64,000 nucleotides of DNA from Streptomyces sp. NBC_01439 (GCF_036227605.1 NZ_CP109487.1:8171001-8235000), one strand, 5' to 3'. Positions 43,328 to 54,209 are shown, numbered from the stretch's first letter. Made by a program: numbers and translations. Notes: generated by a model not told the origin, from the sequence alone.

Positions 43328-46264
43328 TCACGGGCGGGTGGCGCGCTCCAGTTCGAGCAGGGCCGAGTAGTAGGTCCGCCCCGTCGCCCGGTCCATGCCC
43401 ACCTCGCACATGCGGTTCGCCGACAGGTGCGCGTCGAAGGCCCGCGCCGTCACCTCCGCGGCCTCGCGCGCCGTCGCCGAGGCCGTCAGTTCCGGGTGCA
43501 GCATTCCCCGGTCGCCCGCGAAGGCACAGCAGCCCGCGTCGTCGGGGACCACCACCTCCTCGGCGCACGCCTCGGCGACCGCCCGCAGCCGGTCCTCGTC
43601 GCCCAAGTGCCGCATCGAGCAGGTGGGGTGGAGCACGGCCGAGCCCACCCTGCGCCGGACCTCCAGACGCGGCAGCAACTCCTCGGCGGCCCACCCGATC
43701 GAGTCGAGGACCCGCAGTTCTGCGTGGAGGGCACGGTTCTCCGGCGTCAGGTACGGGACCACTTCGCGCGCGATGCCCAGCGTGCAGGAAGAGGCGTCCA
43801 CGACCAGCGGCAGCAGCCCACCGGCCGTCCAGCCCCAGGCCGCCTCGACGATCCGGTTGGCCATCACCCGGGTGCCGGCTTCGTAGCCCTTGGAGCTCCA
43901 GATCGTCGCGCAACAGGTGCCGCCGACGTCGGAGGGGATCCAGACGGGCCGTCCGGCCCGCTCCGACACGGTCACGACGGCCTGGGGCAGGGAGGGGCCG
44001 GGCCGGCCCTCCGGGCCGCCGAAGATGCGGTTGACGCAGGCCGGGTAGTACACGGCCGCGGCGCCCACCCGCCGGGTCGGCGGCAGCGGTCGGGCGGCGG
44101 CGCCGGGGAGCTGCGCCGACCACTGGGGAACCAGGTCCGGACGCACGGCCTTGCGCGCGGCCCCGGTGACCGCTTCCAGCAGCCGGTCGCCGACACGCGA
44201 GGGGACCCGGTCGGCGGCGGCCACCGAGAGCCGGGCGGCGGCCTCGGCGGCCCCGAACCGCCGGGCTGCCAGCGCGGCAGCGGCTTCCTCGCGCGGGCCG
44301 TGACGGCGGTGGCGGAAGTCCTTCATCAGCGCCCCGGTGTCGATGCCGACCGGACAGGCGAGCTTGCAGGTGGAGTCGACGGCGCAGGTGTCCACCGCGT
44401 CGTAGCCGTAGGAGGCGAGCAGTCCGTCCAAGACGGGGGAACCGGGCTGCTGGCGCAGCATTTCGCGGCGCAGCACGATGCGCTGGCGCGGAGTGGTCGT
44501 CAGGTCCTCGCTGGGGCAGGTCGGTTCGCAGAAGCCGCACTCGATGCAGGGGTCGACCACGGCCTCCACCTGTGGAATGGTCTTCAGGCCGCGCAGGTGG
44601 GCCCGTGGGTCGCGGTCGAGGAGGATGCGCGGCGCGAGCACCCCCTCCGGGTCGACGAGCCGCTTGGTGCGCCACATCAGGTCCGCGGCCGCGGGGCCCC
44701 ATTCCAGCTCCAGGAAGGGGGCCATGTTGCGGCCCGTGGAGTGCTCGGCCTTCAGGGAACCGTCGAACCGCTCCACGGTGAGCCGGCAGAAGGCCTCCAT
44801 GAAGGCCCCGTAGCGCTCGACGTCAGCGGGGTCTGCGGCGTCGAAGGCGAGCATGAAGTGCAGGTTGCCGTGGGCTGCGTGACCGGCGACGGCCGCGTCG
44901 AAACCGTGCTCCGCCTGGAGCGCGAGGAGCGCCTCGCAGGCTTCGGCCAGCCGGGACGGCGGCACCGCGAAGTCCTCGGTGATCAGGGTGGTGCCCCGGG
45001 CGCGGGCTCCGCCGACGGCGGTGACGAAGGCCTTGCGGGCCCGCCAGTAGCCGCCCACGGTCTTCGGGTCGCCGGTGAAGGCGTTGGTGATCGAAGCCGC
45101 CGGGGCGACCAGGTCGAGCTCCTCCAGGAGCCGGGCGGCCCGCTGCGCGCAGGCGTCCCGGCCCGCCTCGTCCGGCGCCCGGAACTCCACGAGCAGGGCC
45201 GTGGTCTCCCGGGGGAGGTCCGCCCAGTCGGCGGGCACGCCCGCGACGCTGACCGAGGCGCGCAGGGTGTTGCCGTCCATGAGCTCGACGGCGACGGCTC
45301 CCGCCCCGTTGAAGAGGGGCACGGCCGCGGCCGCGGCGGGCAGCGAGGGGAAGAACAGCAGGGCGGAGCAGAGTTCGCGGTCCAGCGGGAGGGTGTCGAA
45401 GACGACCTCGGAGATGAAGCCCAGGGTGCCCTCCGAGCCGACCATGAGCCCCCGCAGGATTTCGACGGGGGTGGTGCCGTCCAGGTAGGCGTCGAGGCGG
45501 TAGCCGGTGGTGTTCTTGATCTCGTACTTGGCTCGGATGCGGGCGACCAGCGCGGGATCGGCCTCGATCTCCCGCTTGATCTCCATCAGCCCCCGGCACA
45601 GGGCCGGTTCGGCGCGGGACAGCTCCTCGTCGGCGAGCGGGTCGGCGGTGTCCACGACGGTGCCGCCCGGAAGGACGAAGGTGAGGGAGGAGAGCGTGCG
45701 GTAGGAGTTGCGGGTGGTGCCCGCCGTCATACCGGACGCGTTGTTGGCGACGACCCCGCCGAGGGTGCAGGCGATCGCGCTGGCCGGGTCGGGGCCGAGG
45801 ATCCGGCCGTGCCGGGCGAGGGCCGCATTCGCCCGGGCCACGGTGGTGCCGGGTCGGATCCTGGCTCGCCGACCCTCCTCCAGCACCTCGATCCCGACCC
45901 AGTGACGGCGTACGTCGACCAGGATGTCCTCCCCCTGGGCCTGGCCGTTGAGCGAGGTCCCGGCGGCGCGGAACACGACTTCGCGCTGCCGGCCGTGGGC
46001 GTACGAGAGCACCGCGGAGACGTCGTCGATGTCCTCGGCGATCACCACGACCTGGGGTACGAAGCGGTAGGGGGAGGCGTCGGAGGCGTAGCGGACCAGG
46101 TCGGAGACATTCCACAGCACCTTCTCCGGGCCCAGCAGCTCGGTCAGCTCGGTGCGCAACGGCTCGGGCGTGCCACCGGCCCGGTGCCCGGCGAGCCGGT
46201 CGGGCGCGGGGCCGCTGATGCTGCGGGGGCGCAGGGCCCCCGGCTTCGGTTCCAGCAGCGGCAT
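43328..46264 (-). CDS. FAD- and Fe-S-binding dehydrogenase (D-lactate/2-hydroxyacid type)
   Basis: 978 residues. N-terminal FAD PCMH domain (VFRAAGTSLNGQAQGEDILV, GGVVANNASGM, GSEGTLGFISEV), a FAD-oxidase C-terminal domain (GHAAHGNLHFM), then a ferredoxin-like part with two [4Fe-4S] motifs, CIECGFCEPTCP and CAVDSTCKLACP, and CCG-type domains (TCCATIW, GCCAFAGDRG). This single-chain fusion is the D-lactate/D-2-hydroxyacid dehydrogenase that feeds electrons to the respiratory chain; glycolate is an alternative substrate. ATG at 46264 with GAGGGG upstream. It follows the MarR gene (46305) on the same strand by about 40 bases. Confidence 0.9.
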   Translation of the reverse strand: MPLLEPKPGALRPRSISGPAPDRLAGHRAGGTPEPLRTELTELLGPEKVLWNVSDLVRYASDASPYRFVPQVVVIAEDIDDVSAVLSYAHGRQREVVFRAAGTSLNGQAQGEDILVDVRRHWVGIEVLEEGRRARIRPGTTVARANAALARHGRILGPDPASAIACTLGGVVANNASGMTAGTTRNSYRTLSSLTFVLPGGTVVDTADPLADEELSRAEPALCRGLMEIKREIEADPALVARIRAKYEIKNTTGYRLDAYLDGTTPVEILRGLMVGSEGTLGFISEVVFDTLPLDRELCSALLFFPSLPAAAAAVPLFNGAGAVAVELMDGNTLRASVSVAGVPADWADLPRETTALLVEFRAPDEAGRDACAQRAARLLEELDLVAPAASITNAFTGDPKTVGGYWRARKAFVTAVGGARARGTTLITEDFAVPPSRLAEACEALLALQAEHGFDAAVAGHAAHGNLHFMLAFDAADPADVERYGAFMEAFCRLTVERFDGSLKAEHSTGRNMAPFLELEWGPAAADLMWRTKRLVDPEGVLAPRILLDRDPRAHLRGLKTIPQVEAVVDPCIECGFCEPTCPSEDLTTTPRQRIVLRREMLRQQPGSPVLDGLLASYGYDAVDTCAVDSTCKLACPVGIDTGALMKDFRHRRHGPREEAAAALAARRFGAAEAAARLSVAAADRVPSRVGDRLLEAVTGAARKAVRPDLVPQWSAQLPGAAARPLPPTRRVGAAAVYYPACVNRIFGGPEGRPGPSLPQAVVTVSERAGRPVWIPSDVGGTCCATIWSSKGYEAGTRVMANRIVEAAWGWTAGGLLPLVVDASSCTLGIAREVVPYLTPENRALHAELRVLDSIGWAAEELLPRLEVRRRVGSAVLHPTCSMRHLGDEDRLRAVAEACAEEVVVPDDAGCCAFAGDRGMLHPELTASATAREAAEVTARAFDAHLSANRMCEVGMDRATGRTYYSALLELERATRP

Positions 46265-46304
46265 CTGCGACCCCTCGCTTCGTCGAGGCCCACGGGTGGC
46301 CTAC

Positions 46305-46769
46305 TCAGCAGGTGCGCTCCGCCGGGGCGTCCGACAGGGCGGCCAGCAGACCGCCGAGCACTTCGCGCTGGTCGGCGGTCAACGGAGCCAGGATCTCCTC
46401 CGCCGCGTCGGTTCGCGCGTTGCGCAGTCGGCGCAGCGTGGCGCGGCCGGTGTCGGTGAGCTCGATCCGGATGACGCGGCGGTTCGCGGGGTCGGGTGCG
46501 CGCCGTACGCACCCGGCCGCCTCCAGGCCGTCCACGAGGGTGGTCACCGCACGCGGCACGACTTCCAGGCGGGCGGCGAGATCCGCCATACGGGGTGCCT
46601 GCTCTCCCTCGTAGTGCGAGACGAGGCGCAGCAAACGACTCTGGGCGGGAGTGATCCCGAGCGGCACCATGTGGCGCTTCTGGATCCGGTGCAGCCTGCG
46701 CGTCAGGCGCAGGAGCTGTTCGGCGAGAAGGCGATCGGTGTCGGAGGCTGAGGCGGAGGCGGAGCTCAT
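46305..46769 (-). CDS. MarR-family transcriptional regulator
   Basis: 154 residues, MarR winged helix: GITPAQSRLLRLVSHYEGEQ, AARLEVVPRAVTTLVDGLEA, then the wing DPANRRVIRIELT and GRATLRRLRNAR. It is divergent from a complete ABC exporter gene and shares with it a 140-base region holding a strong palindrome at 46801-46827. It probably represses the exporter until a toxic ligand binds. ATG at 46769. Confidence 0.92.
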   Translation of the reverse strand: MSSASASASDTDRLLAEQLLRLTRRLHRIQKRHMVPLGITPAQSRLLRLVSHYEGEQAPRMADLAARLEVVPRAVTTLVDGLEAAGCVRRAPDPANRRVIRIELTDTGRATLRRLRNARTDAAEEILAPLTADQREVLGGLLAALSDAPAERTC

Positions 46770-46794
46770 GCGGGAAGAATATCAGGATGCCATT

Positions 46795-46832
46795 CATTGT
46801 GAGCATAGGTAACAATGACCTATGCTCCAATG
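46795..46832. promoter_or_regulatory. Putative MarR operator between marR and ABC exporter
   Basis: A perfect 9-bp inverted repeat, GAGCATAGG (46801-46809) against CCTATGCTC (46819-46827), with a 9-base spacer; CATTGT and ACAATG form a second nested palindrome across the left half. It lies 32 bases from the MarR start and about 90 bases from the exporter start, as expected for an autoregulatory MarR site. Confidence 0.7.
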
Positions 46833-46915
46833 GCCCCGACCTTGCCGAAGGGGACATCGCGAGGACCTCGACCCTGACTCCTGACCCCTGACTCCTGACC
46901 CCCGAGAGGGTGCCC

Positions 46916-48778
<1,863 letters not shown>

Positions 48779-48841
48779 CCGTACGACCGGCACACCGGCC
48801 GGGTGCCGAAAATGTGAGGAATCGCGGGTTAGCGTTCCCGC

Positions 48842-49705
48842 ATGCGCCATGAGCACCGGCCGCCGCAACGCCGTTCCCGGCTGACCCGCCGGGGTCGGCT
48901 GGCGCTCTTCCTCGGCACGCTGCTCGCCCTCGGTGCGACGGCCCTGATCCCCGTGCTGCGCGGTGGCGAAGTGCCCCAGACGCCGCGCCGGCTACTGATC
49001 CCCGAGGGCTGGCGGGCCCCGCAGGTGTATGCCGCGGTCGACCGCGAGCTGAAGCTCCCGCCGGGATCCACGAAAGCGGCGGTGGCCACCGCCGGACTGG
49101 CCCTGCCCGCGGAGGCCAAGGGCAACCCGGAGGGCTACCTCTTCCCGGCGGCGTACCCGGTGACCTCGAAGTCCACCCCGGCCACCCTCCTCACGCACAT
49201 GGTGCGGACGGCGAACCAGAAGCTCGCCACCCAGGCCGTCGCCGACGGCGGCAAGGCCCACGGGATGACCCCGTACCAGACGGCCACCCTGGCCAGCATC
49301 ATCGAGGCGGAGGCCGAGGGCCGCGCCGACATGGCCAAGGTCGCACGGGTGGTGCACAACCGGCTGGCGAAGTCGATGCCGCTCCAGATGGACTCCACCA
49401 TCAACTACGCGCTGAACCGCAGCACCGTCGACACCAAGCTGAGCGACACCCGGATCGACAGCCCCTTCAACACCTACGCACGCCAGGGACTACCGCCCAC
49501 GCCGATCGACAGCCCGGGACTACAGGCGATGGCTGCCGCGGTCGCCCCGACGCCCGACGACTGGTTGTTCTTCGTCACCGTCAAGCCGGGGGACACCCGC
49601 TTCTCGACGACGTACGAGGAACACAAGAAGCACGTCGCGGAGTTCAACCGGATCCGCGCGGGCGCCGGCCCCCGCACGGGTCAGGCCGGTCCCCCCGGGA
49701 AATGA
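48842..49705 (+). CDS. mltG: Endolytic murein transglycosylase MltG
   Basis: 287 residues, an unusually short MltG. One N-terminal membrane span (LALFLGTLLALGATALIPVL, 20-39), a LysM-like/YceG domain, NPEGYLFPAAYPV, the catalytic Glu E155 in ASIIEAEA, VVHNRLAKSMPLQMDST and the terminal SPFNTYARQGLPPTPIDSPG. It cleaves nascent peptidoglycan strands at the membrane and sets glycan length. It is not in the usual Holliday-junction-resolvase (ruvX)/shikimate operon, so it may be a second paralogue. ATG at 48842. Confidence 0.88.
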   Translation: MRHEHRPPQRRSRLTRRGRLALFLGTLLALGATALIPVLRGGEVPQTPRRLLIPEGWRAPQVYAAVDRELKLPPGSTKAAVATAGLALPAEAKGNPEGYLFPAAYPVTSKSTPATLLTHMVRTANQKLATQAVADGGKAHGMTPYQTATLASIIEAEAEGRADMAKVARVVHNRLAKSMPLQMDSTINYALNRSTVDTKLSDTRIDSPFNTYARQGLPPTPIDSPGLQAMAAAVAPTPDDWLFFVTVKPGDTRFSTTYEEHKKHVAEFNRIRAGAGPRTGQAGPPGK

Positions 49706-49774
49706 GGGGCGGTGGACCTCGCGACGGATCTACGATCGGCGGCCTGCCGAACCGGTGGACCGAGGGGGCGAACC

Positions 49775-50713
49775 GTGAAATGGCCGTGGAGAGCGAAGAC
49801 GGAGGCTGAAGCCGAGGTCGGAAACAGCGCGGAAGCGATCGACGAACTGGCTTTCGACGCGGAGTCGATCGGCAAGCGCATTCAGGCGCGCCTGGACGCG
49901 GAGGCGAAGGCCGCCGCGTCCGCCGAGCGGGCAGGGCACGAGCGGATGGTCGAACGGTGGGGCAGCAGGGTCGTCGAGTGGCGCGGCTGGCTGGCCCGTT
50001 CCCCCGCCGGAGTGGACCTGCTCCACTGGTGGTACGACGAGGCCGAACTGACCGCCCTGGTCGGTGCGGAACGGTACGTGGAACGCCTGGGAGAACTGCT
50101 CTCGCAGGCGTCGGCGCGCGACATCGCGGCGATGGGCATCGGCTGCACCCGGCGTGTCGACCGGGCCTGTCGCTTCGCCGGGACCTGCAGCCAGGATCCC
50201 GTCGTACCGCCGGGCGAGAAGCTCGCGAGCCATCGGCACGGGGAGGTACCCGGGGCGTGCAGCAGCTTCCTCGACTGCTGGTCCGAGCACCAGATCGACG
50301 TGACCTTCGCCGACGGCGACGACCACCGGTCGGTGCTCCTGTTCCGCGACCATCCGGGCAAGGCCCGGCTCTGGGTGGACGGCGTGCGCGTGGGGGAGGG
50401 CGAACGGCTGGACAAGGGCGGCTTCTGGGAGGATGAGCGCTACTTCACGATCCGGATCGAGGGCCCGAAGGACCACCCTGAGCAGGGGCCCGGCGAGATG
50501 GGCCGCGAGCTCTACAACATCGTCTCGCTCCTGATCCACGACGCGGAGCGGGGCACCACGCGCATCCTCGTCCCGGAGGCCACCGAGAGCTGGACCGATC
50601 CCGTTCTGGACGTGACGGACGGGACGGGCCGGGTGTACCCGACCCGTGAGGCCCGCGGGGCCAACGGCACCCCGGACCGGATCATCCCCCTCGACCGCCC
50701 CGAGACCGGCTGA
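49775..50713 (+). CDS. Hypothetical protein, unknown function
   Basis: 312 residues from a GTG at 49775 with GAGGGGG six bases upstream; the longer ORF starts at 49712 without one. Highly charged N-terminal helix (AEAEVGNSAEAIDELAFDAE) that may form a coiled coil, then a compact domain with LLHWWYDEAELTALVG and a Cys-rich patch (GCTRRVDRACRFAGTCSQD, CSSFLDCW) that could bind metal. The C-terminus is beta-rich. I do not recognise a family. Confidence 0.65.
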   Translation: MKWPWRAKTEAEAEVGNSAEAIDELAFDAESIGKRIQARLDAEAKAAASAERAGHERMVERWGSRVVEWRGWLARSPAGVDLLHWWYDEAELTALVGAERYVERLGELLSQASARDIAAMGIGCTRRVDRACRFAGTCSQDPVVPPGEKLASHRHGEVPGACSSFLDCWSEHQIDVTFADGDDHRSVLLFRDHPGKARLWVDGVRVGEGERLDKGGFWEDERYFTIRIEGPKDHPEQGPGEMGRELYNIVSLLIHDAERGTTRILVPEATESWTDPVLDVTDGTGRVYPTREARGANGTPDRIIPLDRPETG

Positions 50714-50727
50714 AGTCCGCAGGCTGC

Positions 50728-51903
50728 TCAGACCACCGGGACAGGGACGGGGACGGGGGCAGGGACGGGCATCGGGACGGGGACGGGGACGGGGGCAGGG
50801 ACCGGCATCGGGGCGGAGGCAGGGACCGGGGCGCCGGTCCGTTCGCGGGCGAGGAGCCGGCGGATCTCGCGGACCGCGGCGCCGCCCGCGCGGTTGGCGC
50901 CGATGGTCGACGCCGACGGGCCGTAGCCCACCAGGTGGACCCGCTCGTCGCGCACGGCCCGGGTCCCCTCGACCCGGATGCCTCCGCCCGGCTCGCGCAG
51001 GTGCAGCGGGGCGAGGTGGTCGACGGCCGCCCGGAATCCGGTGGCCCACAGGATGACGTCCGCGTCCACACGGCTCCCGTCGGCCCAGACGGCGCCCGTG
51101 GCGGTGATCCGGTCGAAGGCGGGCCGCCGGGCCAGCACGCCCGAGGCCAGACCGGCCCGGACGGCGTCGTTCAGCGGGAGTCCCGTCACGCTGACCACGC
51201 TCTGCGGCGGCAGCCCCCGGCGCACGCGGTCGTCCACCAGGGCCACGGCGGCCCGGCCCTCGGCCTCGCCGAAGTTTCCGTCGCGGAAGACCGGGGGCCG
51301 CCGGGTCACCCAGGTGGTTCCCGCCGCGACCTCGGTGATCTCCAGGAGGTGCTGCACCGCCGAGGTGCCGCCGCCGACGACGATCACCCGTGCCCCCGCG
51401 AACTCCTGCGGACCCGGATAGCTCGCGGTGTGCAGCTGGCGGCCGCGGAAGGTCTCCTGCCCCGGGTAGCGCGGCCAGAACGGCCGGTCCCAGGTCCCGG
51501 TGGCGTTGACCAGGGCCCGGGCCGACCAGCTGCCGGCCGAGGTCTCCACGTGCAGCCGACCCGCGTCCCCCTCGCGTACGGCGGACACGTCCACGGGCCG
51601 GCGTACGCGCAGGTCGAAGCGGTCCTCGTAGGCGGCGAAGTACTCCCCGATGACCTGCGACGACGGCTGCAGCGGGTCGGCGCCCGTCAGCTCCATGCCG
51701 GGCAGGGCGTGCATGCCGTGGACCTTGCCGTACGTGAGCGAGGGCCAACGGAACTGCCAGGCGCCGCCGGGGCCGGGTGCGTGGTCGAGGACCACGTGGT
51801 CGAGCCCCGCCCGCGACAGGTGGTAGGCGCTGGACAGGCCTGCCTGCCCGGCGCCGATGACCACCACGTCCACGTCCACCGGCACGTCCGCGCCCCGCAT
51901 CAT
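50728..51903 (-). CDS. Flavin-containing monooxygenase-like NAD(P)/FAD oxidoreductase
   Basis: 391 residues. FAD site VVVIGAGQAGLSSAYHL (residues 13-29), a second Rossmann motif ARVIVVGGGTSAVQHL for NADPH and the ATGFRAAVDHL block place it with group B monooxygenases (FMO/YUCCA-like). Substrate unknown. The last ~30 residues are a repetitive Pro-Val/Pro-Met/Pro-Ala tail encoded by a GGGACG-like hexamer tract at 50734-50830. Start ATG 51903 (GTG 51912 possible). Divergent from the SRPBCC-MarR operon, whose operators lie about 140 bases upstream. Confidence 0.85.
   Translation of the reverse strand: MMRGADVPVDVDVVVIGAGQAGLSSAYHLSRAGLDHVVLDHAPGPGGAWQFRWPSLTYGKVHGMHALPGMELTGADPLQPSSQVIGEYFAAYEDRFDLRVRRPVDVSAVREGDAGRLHVETSAGSWSARALVNATGTWDRPFWPRYPGQETFRGRQLHTASYPGPQEFAGARVIVVGGGTSAVQHLLEITEVAAGTTWVTRRPPVFRDGNFGEAEGRAAVALVDDRVRRGLPPQSVVSVTGLPLNDAVRAGLASGVLARRPAFDRITATGAVWADGSRVDADVILWATGFRAAVDHLAPLHLREPGGGIRVEGTRAVRDERVHLVGYGPSASTIGANRAGGAAVREIRRLLARERTGAPVPASAPMPVPAPVPVPVPMPVPAPVPVPVPVV
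50734..50830 (+). repeat. Hexanucleotide-like repeat tract encoding a Pro-Val tail
   Basis: About fifteen imperfect copies of GGGACG/GGGACA/GGGGCA/GGCATC occupy the 3' end of the monooxygenase gene. Read on its strand they code for alternating Pro and Val/Ala/Met. Length variation would change the tail, not the enzyme. Confidence 0.8.
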
Positions 51904-52038
51904 GTCGTTCACGGTTGTACCAACCTGCGGCGGGCGGTGGATCTTCCCGGGCTGCGGCGCCCGCAGGCCGCGCGAGGCGAGTTCCGGGGGCACCCCCTTC
52001 GCCGAACCGGTGCGCCTCGTTGACGGATAGTCTGTGCG

Positions 52039-52064
52039 TAGATAATCTATGGATAGATGATCTA
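52039..52064. promoter_or_regulatory. Tandem MarR operators upstream of SRPBCC-MarR operon
   Basis: Two 11-bp palindromes of the form TAGATNATCTA, at 52039-52049 and 52054-52064. Their centres are 15 bp apart, and the second ends 16 bases before the SRPBCC start codon. The first holds a -10-like TAATCT. They probably bind the MarR protein of the operon and could also act on the divergent monooxygenase. Confidence 0.8.
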
Positions 52065-52080
52065 GCCAGGGAGGCCACCC

Positions 52081-52497
52081 ATGTGGGAGTACGAGCACAG
52101 CATCGAGACCACCGCCACCGCAGAGGCGGTCTGGCGGCTCTGGACGGACGTGGAGAACTGGGGCGCCTGGAACGCCGGGATCCAGAAGATCGAGATCGAC
52201 GGCCCCTTCGCGGTCGGTGCGCAGATCACGATGGTGCCGCCCGGGGAGGACCCGATCCCGCTGCACATCGCCGAGGCGGTCGAGGGCGAACGGTTCGTCG
52301 ACGAGGCGCGCTTCGGTGACCTACTGCTGCGGACCGTCCACCGGATCGACCCGGTGGACCAGGACCGGATCCGGGTCGTGTACCGGATGGAGATCACCGG
52401 CGACGGCGCCGACGAGGTCGGCCCGCAGATCGGCCCGGGCATCACCGCCGACTGGCCCGACACGATGGCTTCGCTGGTCGAGCTGGCGCTTCGCTGA
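52081..52497 (+). CDS. SRPBCC (START-like) family protein
   Basis: 138 residues, one helix-grip domain: SIETTATAEAVWRLWTDVEN, WGAWNAGIQKIEIDGPF and the C-terminal helix WPDTMASLVELALR. Such proteins bind hydrophobic ligands or act as cyclases/hydratases. Here it is coexpressed with a MarR regulator: its TGA shares its last A with the ATG of the next gene. RBS GGGAGG seven bases before ATG 52081. Ligand unknown. Confidence 0.88.
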   Translation: MWEYEHSIETTATAEAVWRLWTDVENWGAWNAGIQKIEIDGPFAVGAQITMVPPGEDPIPLHIAEAVEGERFVDEARFGDLLLRTVHRIDPVDQDRIRVVYRMEITGDGADEVGPQIGPGITADWPDTMASLVELALR

Positions 52498-52949
52498 TGC
52501 CCCTCAGTCCCGGCGAGAGCCCCGGATTCCTGCTGTGGCACGCCACCCTGCGTTGGCAGCGCGACATCGCCACGGCCCTGGCCCCGCTCGACCTCACCCA
52601 CGTGCAGTTCGTGCTGCTCGCCTGCACCTGGTGGCTCAACGGCCAGGGCGAGCACCCCAATCAGTTGGCCGTCGCCCGCCAGGCCGGGACCGACGTCAAG
52701 ATGACCTCCCAGGTCCTGCGCGCCCTGGAGCGCAAAGGGCTCGTCGAGCGGGCGGTCGACCCGGCCGACACCCGGGCCAAACGGCTGCGCGTCACCGACG
52801 CCGGCGCAGAACTGGCCCCACGGGCGATCGCGGCCGTCGAGCGGGCCGACGCGCAGTTCTTCCGGCCGGTGGCCGTCGGCGACGCGGTGGCCCTGCTCGG
52901 CCGTCTGGTCCGTCCTGAAGCCGAAGATCCGCCCGCCGGGCCCGAGTGA
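52497..52949 (+). CDS. MarR-family transcriptional regulator
   Basis: 150 residues. Winged helix with PLDLTHVQFVLLACTWWLNG, VARQAGTDVKMTSQVLRALE, RKGLVERAVDPADTRAKRLR and wing. Start overlaps the SRPBCC stop by one base. Likely autoregulates the pair through the two palindromes at 52039-52064. Confidence 0.92.
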   Translation: MPLSPGESPGFLLWHATLRWQRDIATALAPLDLTHVQFVLLACTWWLNGQGEHPNQLAVARQAGTDVKMTSQVLRALERKGLVERAVDPADTRAKRLRVTDAGAELAPRAIAAVERADAQFFRPVAVGDAVALLGRLVRPEAEDPPAGPE

Positions 52950-52981
52950 CACCCCCTGCGGGCGGATCCGGAAGGGGCGGT

Positions 52982-53659
52982 CTATGCGGTCCGGCGCGAG
53001 GTCAGCCATTCGTACGCCGCGTCCGCGCTGAACTCCGGCTGGCCGCCGGGGAAGAGGAGCCCGGCGGAGGCGAACGCCGGGTCCCCCGCGATGTCCGGGG
53101 TGTACGGGACCGCCATGCAGGCCATGCCCGCGGCGTGCGCGGCCCGCGCCCCGGGCGCCGCGTCCTCGACCACCACGCAGTCGGCGGGTGCGGCGCCCAG
53201 CCGGCGGGCCGCCTCCAAGAACACGTCCGGGGCGGGCTTGCCGTGCGCCACCTCCTCGGCGGAGACCACCGTCGTCAGCAGCGCGTCCAGCCCGGTGCCG
53301 GACAGCACCGCGTCGATCGCCGCGAGCGAGGAACCGGAGGCCACCGCCATTGCCGCGCCCGCACCGTGCAGCCGCTCTACGAGCCCCCGCATCTGCGGGA
53401 AGACCTCGGTCCGGGTGCGGGCCAGCTCCAGGTAGGCGGCGTTCTGCTCGGCGAGCAACTGCTCGACCGGCGCCCGGATCCCGTACCGCTCCCGCAGGAT
53501 CTCCAGGGTTTCCAGGGTGCCGATGCCGATGAAGCGGGCGTGCTGCTCCCACGTGAAATCGGGGACTCCGTGCCGCTCCAGGGTGCGGCGCCCGGACTCG
53601 TAGTAGTTCGGCTCGCTGTCCACGAGGGTGCCGTCGAGATCGAATATGACAGAAATCAT
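52982..53659 (-). CDS. HAD-family hydrolase, beta-phosphoglucomutase/phosphatase-like
   Basis: 225 residues. Motif I VIFDLDGTLVDSE (nucleophile D7, acid/base D9), motif II MAVASGSS, motif III Lys in VAHGKPAPDVF, motif IV VVVEDAAPGARAA. Cap domain of four helices follows motif I. Phosphatase or mutase on a sugar phosphate; substrate not readable. Confidence 0.9.
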   Translation of the reverse strand: MISVIFDLDGTLVDSEPNYYESGRRTLERHGVPDFTWEQHARFIGIGTLETLEILRERYGIRAPVEQLLAEQNAAYLELARTRTEVFPQMRGLVERLHGAGAAMAVASGSSLAAIDAVLSGTGLDALLTTVVSAEEVAHGKPAPDVFLEAARRLGAAPADCVVVEDAAPGARAAHAAGMACMAVPYTPDIAGDPAFASAGLLFPGGQPEFSADAAYEWLTSRRTA

Positions 53660-53704
53660 CCGTGGGGCCCGTCCTGCCGCTGATGTCCTATCCCTATGAT
53701 CCTG

Positions 53705-54184
53705 TCAGCTTTTGTTGGCGTTTCTGCCCACGGATTCGACCAGCGGCAGCAGCCGGTGCGGCACCCGCTCGCGCAGCGCCACTTCCGTACGGGTGCGGAC
53801 CACGCCCGGGAGCTGGATCAGCCGCTGGATCACGTCCTCCAGGTGCCCGTTGTCCCGGGCCGCCACACGGGTCAGCAGATCCCCGCCGCCGGTGATCGAG
53901 AAGGCCTCGATGATCTCGGGCACGGCGGCCAGCGCGTCACCCACGTCGTCCAGGTGGCCCTGGGTGACCTCGATGTGCACGAAGGCCAGCACCGGATGGC
54001 CCAGCGCGGCGGGGGAGAGCACCGGACCGGTTCCGGTGATTACGCCGGTGCGCTCCAGCCGGTCCAGCCGGGCCTGAAGGGTGCCGCGCGCGACGCCCAG
54101 GATCCGGGCGTACTCACGGACACTGGTGCGCGGCTGCTCGATCAGCAGGCGCAGGATTCTGGTGTCGAGCTCGTCCACCGCCAC
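53705..54184 (-). CDS. Lrp/AsnC-family transcriptional regulator
   Basis: 159 residues. N-terminal HTH (LDTRILRLLIEQPRTSVREY, LGVARGTLQARLDRLERTGV) and C-terminal RAM ligand domain (VLAFVHIEVTQGHLDDVGDA, GGGDLLTRVAARDNGHLEDV). Senses an amino acid. Start GTG at 54184 (GTG 54178 possible). It follows the DUF1275 gene by 25 bases on the same strand, so the two are probably cotranscribed. Confidence 0.92.
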   Translation of the reverse strand: MAVDELDTRILRLLIEQPRTSVREYARILGVARGTLQARLDRLERTGVITGTGPVLSPAALGHPVLAFVHIEVTQGHLDDVGDALAAVPEIIEAFSITGGGDLLTRVAARDNGHLEDVIQRLIQLPGVVRTRTEVALRERVPHRLLPLVESVGRNANKS

Positions 54185-54209
54185 GCCCCGACTGTACCAA
54201 TGGCCCCGT

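Noticed and set aside
42402..44702. 766-residue minus-strand ORF
   Set aside because: Shadow in another frame of the dehydrogenase and ABC genes.
51904..52266. 5' extension of the monooxygenase ORF
   Set aside because: It runs antisense to the SRPBCC gene and across the twin operators; the FAD domain starts at 51903.
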